64,000 nucleotides of DNA from Rhabdophis nuchalis. Taxonomy: Eukaryota > Chordata > Lepidosauria > Squamata > Natricidae. The translations under genes and the position numbers were made by a program. Positions 23,501 through 33,065 of the stretch are shown one piece after another (the first letter of the stretch is position 1; the number at the start of each line of letters is the position of its first letter). The stretch is taken from contig CM077645.1 in the NCBI GenBank assembly GCA_039707465.1, positions 167,229,503-167,293,502 of the forward strand, written 5' to 3'. The notes beneath the pieces were generated by a model. It saw only the letters and a list, made by a program, of their open reading frames with translations, was not told the DNA's origin and searched no databases.

Positions 23501-24307
23501 ACTTTCCTCCCATTTTTTAAGTATCCATGTTTTATCTTCCTCCTTTTTAAACAATTTTCCATCATATCTCCAACCTCTTTCTTTTTTTCTAAAATTAAAA
23601 TCTATATCCATCGTAACTTCTGCATGGTCGGGGTCCTTGAAAACTCCCACATCTATTCTATCTATATTATTCAACAGGTCTTTAGAGACAAAAATATAAT
23701 CAATTCTTGAATATGTATTATGTACCTTAGAGCAAAAAGTGTACACCCTTTCAGTACCTTTCAACTCCCTCCAGACATCTACCACACTATTTCGAAACAT
23801 CCATTTATTTAAAATTTCCCCTTTATTTGTTTCTCTAAAGCGGGTGGGGTTAGTACTATCTATTTTATCTCTAATCATGTTAAAGTCCCCAGCCACAATC
23901 ACTTTCCCTACACTTTCAGTTTCCAAAATCTTAGTTATTTTATCAAGGAATCCCTTTTGTTTTTCATTTGGTAGATATAAATTAACCAGTGTCAGTTTTT
24001 GCTCGTTAATATTCCCTATAATTATTAAATATCTTCCTTCATCGTCCCTAATTACTTGTTTTTTTTCAAAATATACCCTATTTGATATCAATGTTGCCAC
24101 ACCTCTAGCTTTGGAGGTTCCGAAATATTTTTCATAAACTTGCATACCCTTTATATTCATTCTATTGAAATCCTCAGATTTTTGATGAGTTTCCTGCAAA
24201 AATAATATGTCTGGTAAGTCCCTTTTAATTTTAAGCTCCAATCTCCTCCTCTTTATTTGGTTCCCTGTGCCCTTCACGTTCCATGTCATTATTTTTATAA
24301 ACCGCAT
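20583..24307 (-). pseudogene. L1-A ORF2 (endonuclease-reverse transcriptase), three lesions
   Basis: The ~1,240-codon frame encodes an APE endonuclease (MTWNVKGTGN, QETHQ, GDFNMI, YSRIDYIFVS, DHAEV), then reverse transcriptase (GEDGLPAEFYKD, YRPISLINQDAKI, GTRQGCPLSP, catalytic YADD near 22210), and a C-terminal Cys/His segment (CWRC...H....C, ~20885-20955). It is broken three times. First, a one-base-type frameshift at the T9 run 23246-23254 ends the endonuclease frame at 23237. Second, an exact 25-bp tandem duplication (22511-22560) shifts the frame in the RT. Third, an in-frame TAG at 20880-20882 precedes the last ~97 codons, which continue in the same frame. Otherwise the domain order and lengths fit a complete L1 ORF2. 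Confidence 0.95.
22511..22560 (-). repeat. exact 25-bp tandem duplication in ORF2
   Basis: Units 22511-22535 and 22536-22560 are identical. As 25 is not a multiple of three, the duplication alone explains the loss of frame between the segments ending at 22530 and beginning at 22409. No divergence between the units suggests a recent event, or an assembly artefact. Confidence 0.95.
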
Positions 24308-24541
24308 TTACGCGGTAACTTTTTTAATCCTAGCCCCTTCTCTTCCTTTACGTGCCCACCCAACACCAAATGGAGATAACATACAAAAAAAACATAAGAC
24401 ACAACAAAGACAAACATAAAACACAACAACAACAAATAACAATTAATCTTCATCCCCCACATCGTCATTCGAGTTGCGCCTCTATATAAAGAGTGGGGGG
24501 GGGGACATGCCCATGATCGGGTCATTTCTTTCGGGTTGTTC

Positions 24542-25579
24542 TTATATTCCACTTTCAAAAAAAGAAGATAATGCTGGCTTGTCCCCGCACTTGGCTTCCT
24601 GCTTTCTTCTAAGATCCTCCTCCTTGGCTGACGCTCGCTTGGTTTCTTCACGGGTTTTCTTATGTTCGGACATTGCCGGAGAGATTTCTTTCCGTTTTAA
24701 ACTTTTAGGATCTTGGCCACCAACTGCTCCTTTTTCCTCCAATGTTGGAGATTCCACTTGTATTCCACCCATCTTAAGCATATGATCTTTAATTTCTGTT
24801 AAATCCTCGTCTTTCTCAATCAGCCCGAGCTCCCGTATTAGTCTTATTGCATCCGTTTCCGAAGTAATAGTTTGCATTCTCCCCTTGTAGAAAAATTTCA
24901 ACTGCTGTAGTGGTCTCCAATTATACTTAATATCATTGTCTCTCAAAACTTTTGTGATTGGTTTTAAAAAGAATCTCCATGCTCTTTCTTCTCTAGATAT
25001 ATCTGGAAAAACTTGAATTTCCTTCCCCTCAAATTTTGGGGGTCCTCCCAGGTCCCTTATTTTTCCCATAACTTCTAGTTTATCTCCAAGGTTTGCAAAT
25101 CTCACTAGAACATTTCTATTAGCTCCGCTTTGTGTCTTATAGCCGACTCTAAAAACACTTACTAGGTCTGCTGCCGTATATACAATTGATGCGTCAAGTT
25201 CATTCAGCCATTTTAACATTCTTTGCTTCAAATTATCCACCCTATCCTCCAAAATTCCACGAATAACAACATTATATTTTCTTGCATCTTCTTCCAAAAG
25301 ACTAATTCTCCTATCTTGTTGTTGATTTTTAAAAAAGATCCCCTCAATCTTACGATCAGTCTGTGCCTCATGTACATGAATCTGTTCAATTTTGTCCTTC
25401 ATGAATTTAATCTCCACGTTCTGCTTTGCAAAATTAATATTCATTTCGCTTATCTCCTCTTTGGTTTTTTGAATTTCCAATGTCATGTTATCCATACGGT
25501 CAGTTAGAACAGTTAGTTTTTCCCCAATTGTATTTAATGCCCCGATGATTCGTTCGAGTTCAGAAGGCTGTTGAGTCAT
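24542..25579 (-). CDS. L1-A ORF1 protein (RNA-binding chaperone), open
   Basis: A 345-codon frame from ATG 25579. Residues ~1-110 are heptad-rich and charged (LTVLTDRMDNMTLEIQKTKE, EQIHVHEAQTDRKIEGI), fitting the trimerising coiled coil of L1 ORF1p. Residues ~115-190 (YNVVIRGILED, NVLVRFANLGDKLEVMGKIR) fit the RRM domain, and ~195-265 (IQVFPDISREERAWRFFLKP, LKFFYKGRMQTITSETDAIR) the C-terminal domain. A ~70-residue Lys/Glu-rich tail follows. ORF1p coats L1 RNA in cis and forms the ribonucleoprotein with ORF2p. No stop or frameshift is seen, unlike its own ORF2. The start is chosen because the coiled coil begins just after it. Confidence 0.93.
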   Translation of the reverse strand: MTQQPSELERIIGALNTIGEKLTVLTDRMDNMTLEIQKTKEEISEMNINFAKQNVEIKFMKDKIEQIHVHEAQTDRKIEGIFFKNQQQDRRISLLEEDARKYNVVIRGILEDRVDNLKQRMLKWLNELDASIVYTAADLVSVFRVGYKTQSGANRNVLVRFANLGDKLEVMGKIRDLGGPPKFEGKEIQVFPDISREERAWRFFLKPITKVLRDNDIKYNWRPLQQLKFFYKGRMQTITSETDAIRLIRELGLIEKDEDLTEIKDHMLKMGGIQVESPTLEEKGAVGGQDPKSLKRKEISPAMSEHKKTREETKRASAKEEDLRRKQEAKCGDKPALSSFFESGI

Positions 25580-26234
25580 CGTGTCGAATCAGTAGTCTCT
25601 TTTTTTTTTAAAAAAAGAAAAGAAATAAACCTCTCTGCCAAGAGGGTCTTTATTGAAGAAAAAGAGCAAAAACCCAAGTAAAATAAAGCTGAGACGGCGT
25701 TTAATGCACCAAAGAAGCCAAAACAAAGGTAAGAGGGCTATAATCCACAATTTAAAAGATGCAGTATTTCTATCTTTTTTTTTAGGCGTTGCCCAAGAAA
25801 CACACTCGCTACATCCAGCATAAACAATCCACTTAAAAGATTCAAAAGTTCAAAAGACTTGCAATCCACATGCCTCAGCTAATCTTCCGCTGTTTACTTA
25901 ACTTTCAAGCCTGTGTTCATGCCTCGTAGCAAGTAAAAAAAACATGCAAATCACGGTGTTTGTCAAAACAAAGGGCAAACTGCCTCCTACCTCGGCCGCT
26001 TTCGGTCAAACCTCTGCCTTCCCACGAAGAAACGAAACTTTAAAATTCAAGCAGTCCGGTTTGACCTATCGCTCTGAAAATCAATCTGCTCACTCCTCCG
26101 CCTTTCCAAACCCGTTGTAAACAATTTCGGCCTCTAACGGTGCATTTTAACCACTTTTAATCCACATTTTTGTTGAAAAAAAAACCCTACGAAATGGAGG
26201 AACGTCCTCACTCTACTCGATCATTAGCCACGCC
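25580..26234 (-). promoter_or_regulatory. L1-A 5' UTR (internal promoter region)
   Basis: About 655 bp precede ORF1 up to the right target duplication. L1 5' UTRs carry an internal RNA polymerase II promoter; here I can only point to the position, the moderately GC-rich middle (25990-26110), and long A/T homopolymers near ORF1 (25595-25620). No binding site is asserted. Confidence 0.7.
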
Positions 26235-26250
26235 AGTCATGGGGGACTTT
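26235..26250 (+). repeat. L1-A target-site duplication, right copy
   Basis: Identical to 20341-20356. The L2 reading frame (VMGDFNLPS) continues through this copy. Confidence 0.96.
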
Positions 26251-28653
26251 AACCTGCCATCGGTAGGCGAATCATCAGCGGTAGCTCAGGAGTTCATGGC
26301 CTCCATGACGGCCATGGACCTGACCCAGATAATTCGGGGGCCCACACACGAGGGAGGACACACGCTGGATTTAATTTTTGTCTCTGGTCAGTGGAGGAGT
26401 GATCTGGGTATAGGGGACGTAGCCATCATACCCTTGTCATGGTCAGACCACTCACTTCTCTGGCTCGATTTTCCAATCGCTACACCCCACTGCGGGGAGG
26501 CGGAACCTGAATCTCCTAAATGGTTCCGCCCCAGGCGCCTGATGGACCCGGACAGGTTCCAGATGGAGCTTGGGCCACTACCTGTGTCCTTGACCCGTGC
26601 CTCGACAGAGGACCTAGTGGCCGAATGGAATACCGTGGCTACGGGGGCCTTGGATTGGGTCGCGCCCTTGCGGCCTCTCCTGCGGCGACGAGGCACCCTG
26701 GCTCCTTGGTTTATCGAGGAGCTGAGGGCGATGAAACGCCACAAGAGACGCCTAGAGAGGAGATGGAGATCCACACGGTCTGAATCTGACCGAACACAGG
26801 TGAGAGCCCAATTAAGGACTTACCTTGTGGCGTTGAGAGTGGCTAAACGTCATCATTGTGCCACTCTCATCGCATCTGCAGATAACTGCCCTGCCACCCT
26901 GTTTAGGATGACCCGCTCCCTCCTTCAACAGAGGACGCGGGAAGCCCTTTTGCAGGGTAGAGCAGAGGAATTTGGGGAATATCTGCAGGATAAAATCGCT
27001 CAGATTTGGAGTGAGTTGGCCTCCACCGAAAGTGGTCCAGAGGGATGCCCTGAGGCAGGTCTTGAGACAGTTTTGTGGGAGGAGTTTGACTCTGTTACTT
27101 CCGAAGATATGGACAGGTTACGTGGGCGACTGCGAGCTACTACATGTTTATTGGACCCGTGTCCCTCCTGGCTTGTACTGGCATCCTGGGAGGTTACACA
27201 AGGCTGGCTCCAGGAGGTAGTGAATGCTTCCTTGGGTAAGGGGATCTTGCCTACCATCTTGAAAGAGGCGGTGGTGAGACCCCTCCTCAAGAAGCCTTCC
27301 CTGGACCCAGCATTGTTAGTAAATTACTGTCCGCTCTCCAACCTTCACTTTTTGGTGAAGGTTGTAGAGAGTGTGGTGGCACAACAGTTCCCCCGTGACC
27401 TGGAGGAAATTAATTATCTGGACCCGCGCCAGTCCGGCTTCTGGCACGGGCAGAGCACTGAGACGGCATTGGTCGCGTTGGTGGATGATCTCTGGAGCGC
27501 CAGAGATGGGGGTTGTTCCTCCATCCTGGTCCTATTAGACCTCTCAGCGGCTTTTGATACCATCGACCATGGTATCCTATTGCATCGACGGGAGGGATTG
27601 GGGGTAAGGGGCACCATGTTGCGGTGGTTCTCCTCCTACCTCTCTGGTCGATCGCAATTTGTGTTGGCAGGGGGACAGAGGTCGACCTCGAGACCCCTCA
27701 CTTGTGGGGTGCCTCAGGGGTCGGTCCTCTCGCCACTCCTGTTCAACACATATATGAAGCCACTGGATGAGATCATCCGTGGTTTTGGGGTAGAGTACCA
27801 TCTCTATGCTGACGATACGCAGCTATACGTATCTACCCCAAACCACCCCAACGATGCTGTCAAGGTGATGTGCCGGTGTCTGGAGGCTGTGTGGGCCTGG
27901 ATGGGAAGGAACAGACTCAGATTCAACCCATCCAAGACCGAGTGGCTGTGGTTTCCGGAATCCCGGTAAAACCAGTTGACTCCATCACTGGCCATAGGGG
28001 GCGAACATCTACCCCCCGTGGATAGGGCACGCAACGTGGGCGTCCTCCTTGATGCGCGGCTGTCCATGGAAGATCAAGTGACAGCTGTGGCCAGGAGGGC
28101 GTTTTACCAGGTTCGCCTGGTTCCCCAGTTGTGTCCCCTACTGGACCGGGATGCCCTTTGCACAGTCACCCATGCACTCGTGACATCCCGACTGGACTAC
28201 TGCAATGCTCTCTACATGGGGCTCCCCTTGAGATGCACTCGAAGACTGCAGCTTGTCCAGAATTTGGCCGCGCGGGCAGTTATGGGAACCTCTATGTTTT
28301 CCCATGTAACACCGCTCCTGCGCGAGCTGCACTGGCTACCTGTTGTCTTTCGGGTGCGCTTCAAGGTGTTGATTATTATCTTTAAAGTGCTCCATGGCTC
28401 GGGACCTAGCTACCTGCGGGATCGCATCCTGCTCCATACATCCCGTCGATCGATTCGCTCCCACAGAGAGGGACTTCTCCGGGTGCCGTCCACTAGGCTA
28501 TGCCAGTGGGTGACGCCCAGGGGAAGGGCCTTCTCTGTGGCAGGCACGACCCTCTGGAACGACCTTCCCCCCGAACTTAGAACAACCACGGACCTCCGCT
28601 CCTTCCATCAAAAACTAAAAACTCACTTCTTCTGCCTGGCCGGCTTGGCTTAA
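26251..28653 (+). pseudogene. L2-A LINE, reverse transcriptase and C-terminal part, one nonsense codon
   Basis: Continues L2-A after L1-A. Endonuclease C-terminus: MGDFNLPSVGESS, GGHTLDLIFVS, SWSDHSLLWLDF. Linker: WFRPRRLMDPDRFQMELG. Reverse transcriptase: VRPLLKKPSLDP, LLDLSAAFDTIDHGIL with the first catalytic Asp, GVPQGSVLSPLLFNTYMKPL, and YHLYADDTQLY with the YADD motif. Then come the thumb and C-terminal region to the end at 28653 (LKTHFFCLAGLA). The frame is open except for TAA at 27967-27969, where L2-B has a Phe codon; beyond it the same frame resumes. With the endonuclease lesions before L1-A, the copy is dead but little diverged from L2-B. Confidence 0.93.
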
Positions 28654-28726
28654 TCGACCCATTTACCTCAAGCTGAATACTCAAATTGTTTTATTAGGGA
28701 TTTTTAGGGGTATTCGTTTTTAGATA

Positions 28727-28982
28727 CCGTATTTATCGGCGTATAACATGCACAGGCGTATAACACGCACCTTCATTTTAAGAGGGAAATTTCAGGAAAA
28801 AAATTTAAATTTCAAATAAAGAACTTTGAAGCAAAATAAGGGTAGTGTATATGGTGTATACGGTACTTGTTAATACTGTAAAAACATGGCTTCTTAACAT
28901 TATATCGGCGTATAACACGCATACATCATTTGCCCCCTATTTTCAGGGGGGGAAAGTGCGTGTTATACGCCGATAAATATGG
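28727..28982. mobile_element. TA-flanked foldback element ('CCGTATTTATCGGCGTATAA' family)
   Basis: A 256-bp insertion lies between TA dinucleotides (28725-28726, 28983-28984) inside the L2-A 3' UTR. The left end CCGTATTTATCGGCGTATAA and right end CGTGTTATACGCCGATAAAT are inverted. The GGCGTATAAC-type motif occurs twice in the left arm (about 28738 and 28753). An internal inverted copy lies near 28905. With no coding sequence and TA flanks, it looks like a Tc1/mariner-type nonautonomous element. Confidence 0.8.
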
Positions 28983-29128
28983 TAGTTGGGGATTTTAGCG
29001 CAGGGTATAGGTTTAATTCATTTTAAATTTGTATGATAATGTTTGTTGGTTTTAATATATGTGTATTTTTAATTCCCTGTGCACCGCCTCGAGTCCCTTC
29101 GGGGAGAGAGAGCGGTTTACAAATTAAA

Positions 29129-29192
29129 TTATTATTATTATTATTATTATTGTTGTTGTTGTTGTTGTTGTTGTTGTTATTATTATTATTAT
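29129..29192 (+). repeat. compound (ATT)n(GTT)n(ATT)n tail of L2-A
   Basis: ATT units surround a central block of about nine GTT units (about 29151-29179), so a variant trinucleotide has spread within the array. Confidence 0.92.
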
Positions 29193-29584
29193 AGAAGGTG
29201 ACAAACATGCCTAGTTAACTATATAAAAGAAGTGTAGATCAGTGGCTCAGCATAAACTGGAGGAAAATGTGAAGTGGTGGGCCTTGGGGTTCCTTTCTAG
29301 ATACTTCTTCATGTATTGTATGTTCTTTGCCTGATATCAGTGCTTGTCTCGTAGGAGTATGTAGCTACAGGCAACTTTGCCCCATAAGTCTTTTTGACTT
29401 TGAGTTCTCTAAAACTATTTTTACTCCAGGGATATTAATCCCAACTAGCAGGGGCCCAAGGATGCCTTTCAGTTCTGCAATTATTTGGGTGCAGGGGGAT
29501 GCCTGAAAACTTGGAAGGGAGAAAATACAACTTTATTTCTACTAATAACCTCTAACTGAAGTTTAGCTTTTCATTCAATGATAG
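29193..29584. other. Unique DNA, nothing recognised
   Basis: No feature seen. Confidence 0.45.
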
Positions 29585-29656
29585 ATGTAGGCCACAAAGT
29601 AATTTATGGTCTCATTTTTTGAGTCCGCAGGGCATAAATTACTCTGTGGCCTACAT
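29585..29656. repeat. short near-perfect hairpin, 24-bp arms
   Basis: Arms 29585-29608 and 29633-29656 (ATGTAGGCCAC.../...GTGGCCTACAT) are complementary with one mismatch around a 24-nt loop. The size fits a pre-miRNA-like hairpin or the remnant of a very short foldback element. No duplicated flank supports a transposon. Confidence 0.6.
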
Positions 29657-30010
29657 AGTTTTGTTTGGTAATGCCAATAAATCTAAGGGTCTAAAATTAT
29701 TATTTCCTAAATAGAGTGTTGTCTTGTGATTTATCTAATAGATACATAAAGAAGCACATATATTACTATATTACATATATGTTTTTAATATTTTTAGAAC
29801 TATATTCAAGGATAATTGGCTTCCTTTGTAATGCAAGCTATTTTATTTTATTGGTTTCCTCTATAGTACATGCTGTATTTTATTTTATACAAACATATAC
29901 TCTCGCATTTATTTTATGCTGAAAAGGGGTTCATACATTTTACTAGATTTTTCCAAAGTGTATATGGCATAAAAAGAGTGCAAGGCTTTGTCAACTATTC
30001 TCAAAAAGTG
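29657..30010. other. AT-rich DNA, nothing recognised
   Basis: Short frames here are AT-driven and show no motif. Confidence 0.45.
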
Positions 30011-30152
30011 CTATAGATCAGTCTTTCTCAAACTTGGCAACTTTAGAATATGTGAACTTCAATTTTCAGAATTTCCCAACCAGCAACGGGAGTTGAAGAC
30101 GCCCATCTTTTTCCCCCCAATTTTAATTTTTTTAAAATTCTCTTACATACCA

Positions 30153-30610
30153 TCTATATAAATAAAAATGTAACAAGAGTTTGTTCAAAACCGCTAATCT
30201 CCGAAAGTACTGCACCAATCGCTTCCAAATTTTCACACAATGTTCCTTTCAAGTATGGCACCAATGATATATATTTATAGATTGTGTAGATGTCACACCT
30301 GTGCTAGATACACGCAACGGAAATGTAAAAAATTGTAAAAAAAGGTAAGTAGATGGATACAGAGAGAGTAGTGGGCCACAGGTATTATGTCATCCTTTAT
30401 GACATAAAAGACTCTGTCCATAAGATTCAAGGAGAAATACAGTAGATAGGTAGGTAGAGGAAGAGAGGGAGAAAGGGAGTAGGTAGGAAGGTTGGGGGTA
30501 ATACGGTGGTTGTGTGTACGTGTTTGTGTGTGCAGGTGTAGATCTACACACAGATTGGTTGGCCATTTAACCAGACTGGGCCATAGCAACACGTGGCTGG
30601 CAACGGCTAG
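30153..30610 (+). mobile_element. Helitron-like nonautonomous element
   Basis: Starts with TC (TCTATATAAATAAAAATG) after an A and ends CTAG before a T, the A|TC...CTRR|T arrangement of rolling-circle Helitrons, with no target duplication. Just before the 3' end, GGGCCATAGCAACACGTGGC can form a short GCCA/TGGC hairpin. It sits inside the 3' UTR of L1-B. No coding sequence is present. Confidence 0.55.
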
Positions 30611-30716
30611 TTTTAAATATACATTCACATAATTGTTATTCTATACATTTGTCATTCTGATACATTTATTATTCCATTTAATAGGTTATAATATACAGTT
30701 TGGGTTGCTTTATTTA

Positions 30717-30925
30717 CCATCCCTTCCACCTTATTTTCCCTTTCTTTTCTCCCTCCCACCCTTCTCCCTTCCTTCTTCCCCTCCTTCCCCTTCCTTCTTC
30801 CCTTACCTCTCCCCTACTCCTACCCTTCCTCTTCCCCTTCCTACCTTCTCTCCTTCTCTTTCTCTCCCTTCCACCCTCCTCTCCTTACATCTTCCTCTCA
30901 TTCTCTCTTCCTTTCTTTTTCTGTT
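30717..30925 (-). repeat. 200-bp polypurine tract of the L1-B 3' UTR (polypyrimidine on plus strand)
   Basis: The plus strand is almost only C and T (CTTCCCCTCCTTCCCCTTCC and similar), hence polypurine in L1 sense. L1 3' UTRs of several vertebrates carry such G/A-rich tracts. Open frames over it are compositional artefacts. Confidence 0.85.
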
Positions 30926-31382
30926 GTTATAGATGTCTCTTTCAAATCTCGGTTTATGTTTTCTTGGGATGGTATTTTCGTAAACCCAAATATAATGTAG
31001 TATCATTTCTTATTCCCTTACATTTGCTCATCTATCCTAACTATGTTCCCCCCACCCTTTATATCTTGCTCTTGAATATATACTTGTATATTTAATATTT
31101 TCTTTTCTGTTTTCCCCTTCTTCCCCCCTTTTTTCATTTAATAGTGCATCATCTGGGTTCTATATCTTCTCCTTACTTTCTTTCCTAGCGTCTTTCTCTA
31201 GCCAATCATAAAATCTTCCCCATGTCTTGAAGTACACTGATTCCTCTTTATCCTTTATTTTCAGTGTCAACCTGTTCATCTCATTGAAAAGATTCAATCT
31301 AGAATCTTTTTTATCTTCATCTGTTGGTAATTTATTTAATTTCCAATTTTGGGCAAATACAATTCTTGCTGCTGTATTTACA

Positions 31383-31384
31383 TG

Positions 31385-31463
<79 letters not shown>

Positions 31464-32081
31464 TATTTATTTTATATACCACGTCCTCTCCCCAAGGGGA
31501 CTCGGAGCAGTGCACAGGGAAAACTAAAACACATAAAATATATACATGAGTAAATACAATACCTAAAAATAGATTAAACCAATCGCCCTGCACTAAAATC
31601 CCCATTAAAACTAATCGTTCCCTAAAAACCCTAAAGGAAGAGACTACCCTAGGCCGGCCAAGCAGAAAAAGTGTGTTTTTAATTTCTGACGGAAGGAGCG
31701 GAGATCCTGTTCTAATGAACACACTGTTCTAATGTCGGGGGGAAGGTCGTTCCAGAGGGCTGGGCCCGCCACAGAGAAGGCCCTTCCCCTGGGCGTCGCC
31801 CACTGACAAAGTCTAGTGGACGGCACCCGGAGAAGTCCCTCTCTGTGGGAGCGAATCGGCCGTAAGGATGTATGGGGCAGGATCCGATCCTGCAGGTAGC
31901 TAGGTCCCAAGCCATGGAGCGCTTTAAAGATGATAACTAGCACCTTGAAGCGCACCCGAAAGACAACAGGCAGCCAGTGCAGCTCGCGCAAGAGAGGTGT
32001 TATATGGGTATACCTTGCGGTACCCATTATTGCTCGCGCGGCTGCATTCTGGACCAGCTGAAGTCTTCGGGTGCACCTCAA
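31383..32081 (-). mobile_element. L2-C: 5'-truncated L2 copy inside L1-B
   Basis: On the minus strand it runs from the middle of the L2 C-terminal region (MRCTRRLQLVQNAAARAIMG) through FRVRFKVLVIIFKALHGLGP to LKTHFFCLAGLG, then the 3' UTR with its hairpin and an (ATT)n tail, seen as (AAT)n at 31387-31462. The retained coding part is open to its natural stop near 31644, with a short insertion (VCSLEQ) in the place where L2-B reads TTDLRS. L1-B coding sequence resumes on both sides. Confidence 0.9.
31387..31462 (-). repeat. (ATT)n tail of L2-C
   Basis: About 25 uninterrupted AAT units on the plus strand, adjoining the L2-C 3' terminus. Confidence 0.94.
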
Positions 32082-32326
32082 ATAATCAAATAAATATCCT
32101 CTTTCTTAAGTTTCTCTGGGATAATACCTAGTAAAAATATCTCTAAATTCTATTTCTTGTATCATTTTCTCTAGCCGTACTCTTATTTTAGTTCAATGTT
32201 TCCTTTCTTCTCCACATGTCCACCATGTATGATAATAACCTGTTGCTTGTTAACATTTCCAATATTTCGCTGACTTGGAAGAGGTCCATCTTAAAGCTGC
32301 CAAGTTTAAGAAGCACTACTGGAGAT

Positions 32327-32959
32327 CATGCCCATGTTCATTAAAGTGGTGCTACAGAGTGGCCCCAAATATTCTGTGACAGGGAAAAATTAGCTTGGCC
32401 TATTAAACTATCCTTTTTGCCAGTAATAAAGTTCTGTGGGTCCTGTTAGAGATCTTTCAAAACCATAACCGAATAGCCTAACTTACAGCCAAGCTTACAT
32501 TCTTAATAATAGATTAACTAGGAATCATTTCTTTTGTTTGGCATTATTTGCATCCACCAGTTCAATGTCTTATATAGTTAATGAAAGGAAGAATACAGGA
32601 CGTGAATCAAGCACTTTGAGTACTGCAATTACTGATGGATTGTCATATTTTCTTTCTTTTTTAAAAGCTACTTATCCTGTAGTGTAACCTTGTAGAGACC
32701 CTCAGGAGACAGGAGACAAATAGCTTGAATCAATTCTTTTCTGGCTGAAGCCATATTGTATACTGTATATAAATGTATTAAATATACAACAGCACAAACC
32801 TTAATTTGCCCTGTATATCAAGCATGCTATCTTTCTCTCCAGAAGGTAGGCATATACTGTACTAAGGCAGACCAAACTCATATGTAATATGGGCTGCAGC
32901 ACTCATAATGAAGGGCTTCATGCTCTGACTGCAGTCCACTAGGTAGAAATGAAAATAAA
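32327..32959. other. Unique DNA, nothing recognised
   Basis: No feature seen. Confidence 0.45.
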
Positions 32960-33065
32960 AGATTTTAAGAAGGTTGGATAACCATTTGTCTGAAATGGTA
33001 TAGGCCTACCTGCCTAAGCAGGAGGTTGGACTAGAAAACCTCCAAGGTCCCTTCCAAGTCTGCTA
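32960..33065 (+). mobile_element. CR1 LINE 3' end
   Basis: TTGGATAACCATTTGTCTGA, GGAGGTTGGACTAGAAAACC and TCCAAGGTCCCTTCCAAGTC are the conserved 3' UTR end of CR1. The same segment appears in antisense at 43541-44005. The element continues directly into a pentanucleotide array. Confidence 0.92.

Larger units (their letters stand above)
20357..26234 (-). mobile_element. L1-A: full-length L1 LINE inserted in L2-A
   Basis: A 5.88 kb element is flanked by a perfect 16-bp target duplication. On the minus strand the order is a ~655-bp 5' UTR (26234-25580), ORF1 (25579-24542), a ~234-bp inter-ORF spacer, ORF2 (24307 to ~20583), a short 3' UTR and an A-rich tail (plus-strand T-runs at 20354-20362 and about 20421-20433). 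The intact TSD and open ORF1 point to a fairly recent insertion. ORF2 carries a T-run frameshift, a 25-bp tandem duplication and an internal stop, so the copy is not autonomous. Confidence 0.95.
28654..29192 (+). mobile_element. L2-A 3' UTR, terminal hairpin and compound tail, split by a foldback element
   Basis: The 3' UTR is interrupted at 28725 by a TA-flanked element and resumes at 28985 (GGATTTTAGCGCAGGGTATA). The end-hairpin lies at 29084-29115 and the tail at 29129-29192. Confidence 0.88.
30110..32277 (-). mobile_element. L1-B: 5'-truncated L1 inserted in the MITE
   Basis: The flanks GAAGACGCCCATCTT (30095-30109) and GAAGAGGTCCATCTT (32278-32292) are a 15-bp target duplication with three changes. 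On the minus strand the coding remnant of the ORF2 C-terminus is clear at ~31386-31176 (IVFAQNWKLNKLPTDEDKKD, YFKTWGRFYDWLEKDARKES) and more decayed at 32275-32082. A ~1 kb 3' UTR with a polypurine tract follows, and an A-rich end near 30113-30150. It is interrupted by L2-C and by a Helitron-like element. Several stops make it much older than L1-A. Confidence 0.82.
30019..32318. mobile_element. palindromic hAT-type MITE split by L1-B
   Basis: The left part (30019-30109) begins CAGTCTTTCTCAAACTTGGC and contains AATATGTGAACTTCAATTTT. The right part (32278-32318) has the inverted counterpart GGTCCATCTTAAAGCTGCCA ending AGCACTA. Together they make the ~120-bp palindrome recognisable at 36429, 43232 and 56642. 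Flanks CTATAGAT (30011-30018) and CTGGAGAT (32319-32326) agree at six of eight positions, fitting an aged 8-bp hAT duplication. Everything between is L1-B. Confidence 0.7.

Noticed and set aside
24295..24651. 118-codon minus-strand frame bridging L1-A ORF1 and ORF2
   Set aside because: It overlaps the end of ORF1 in another frame and the inter-ORF spacer; no motif and no precedent as a separate L1 protein.
30633..31095. Long plus-strand frames rich in Pro, Ser and Leu
   Set aside because: Produced by the polypyrimidine tract of the L1-B 3' UTR.
31227..31553. Frames with Ile-, Asn- or Leu-only runs
   Set aside because: Translations of the (AAT)n array; the same applies to frames at 29023-29208 and 37076-37525.
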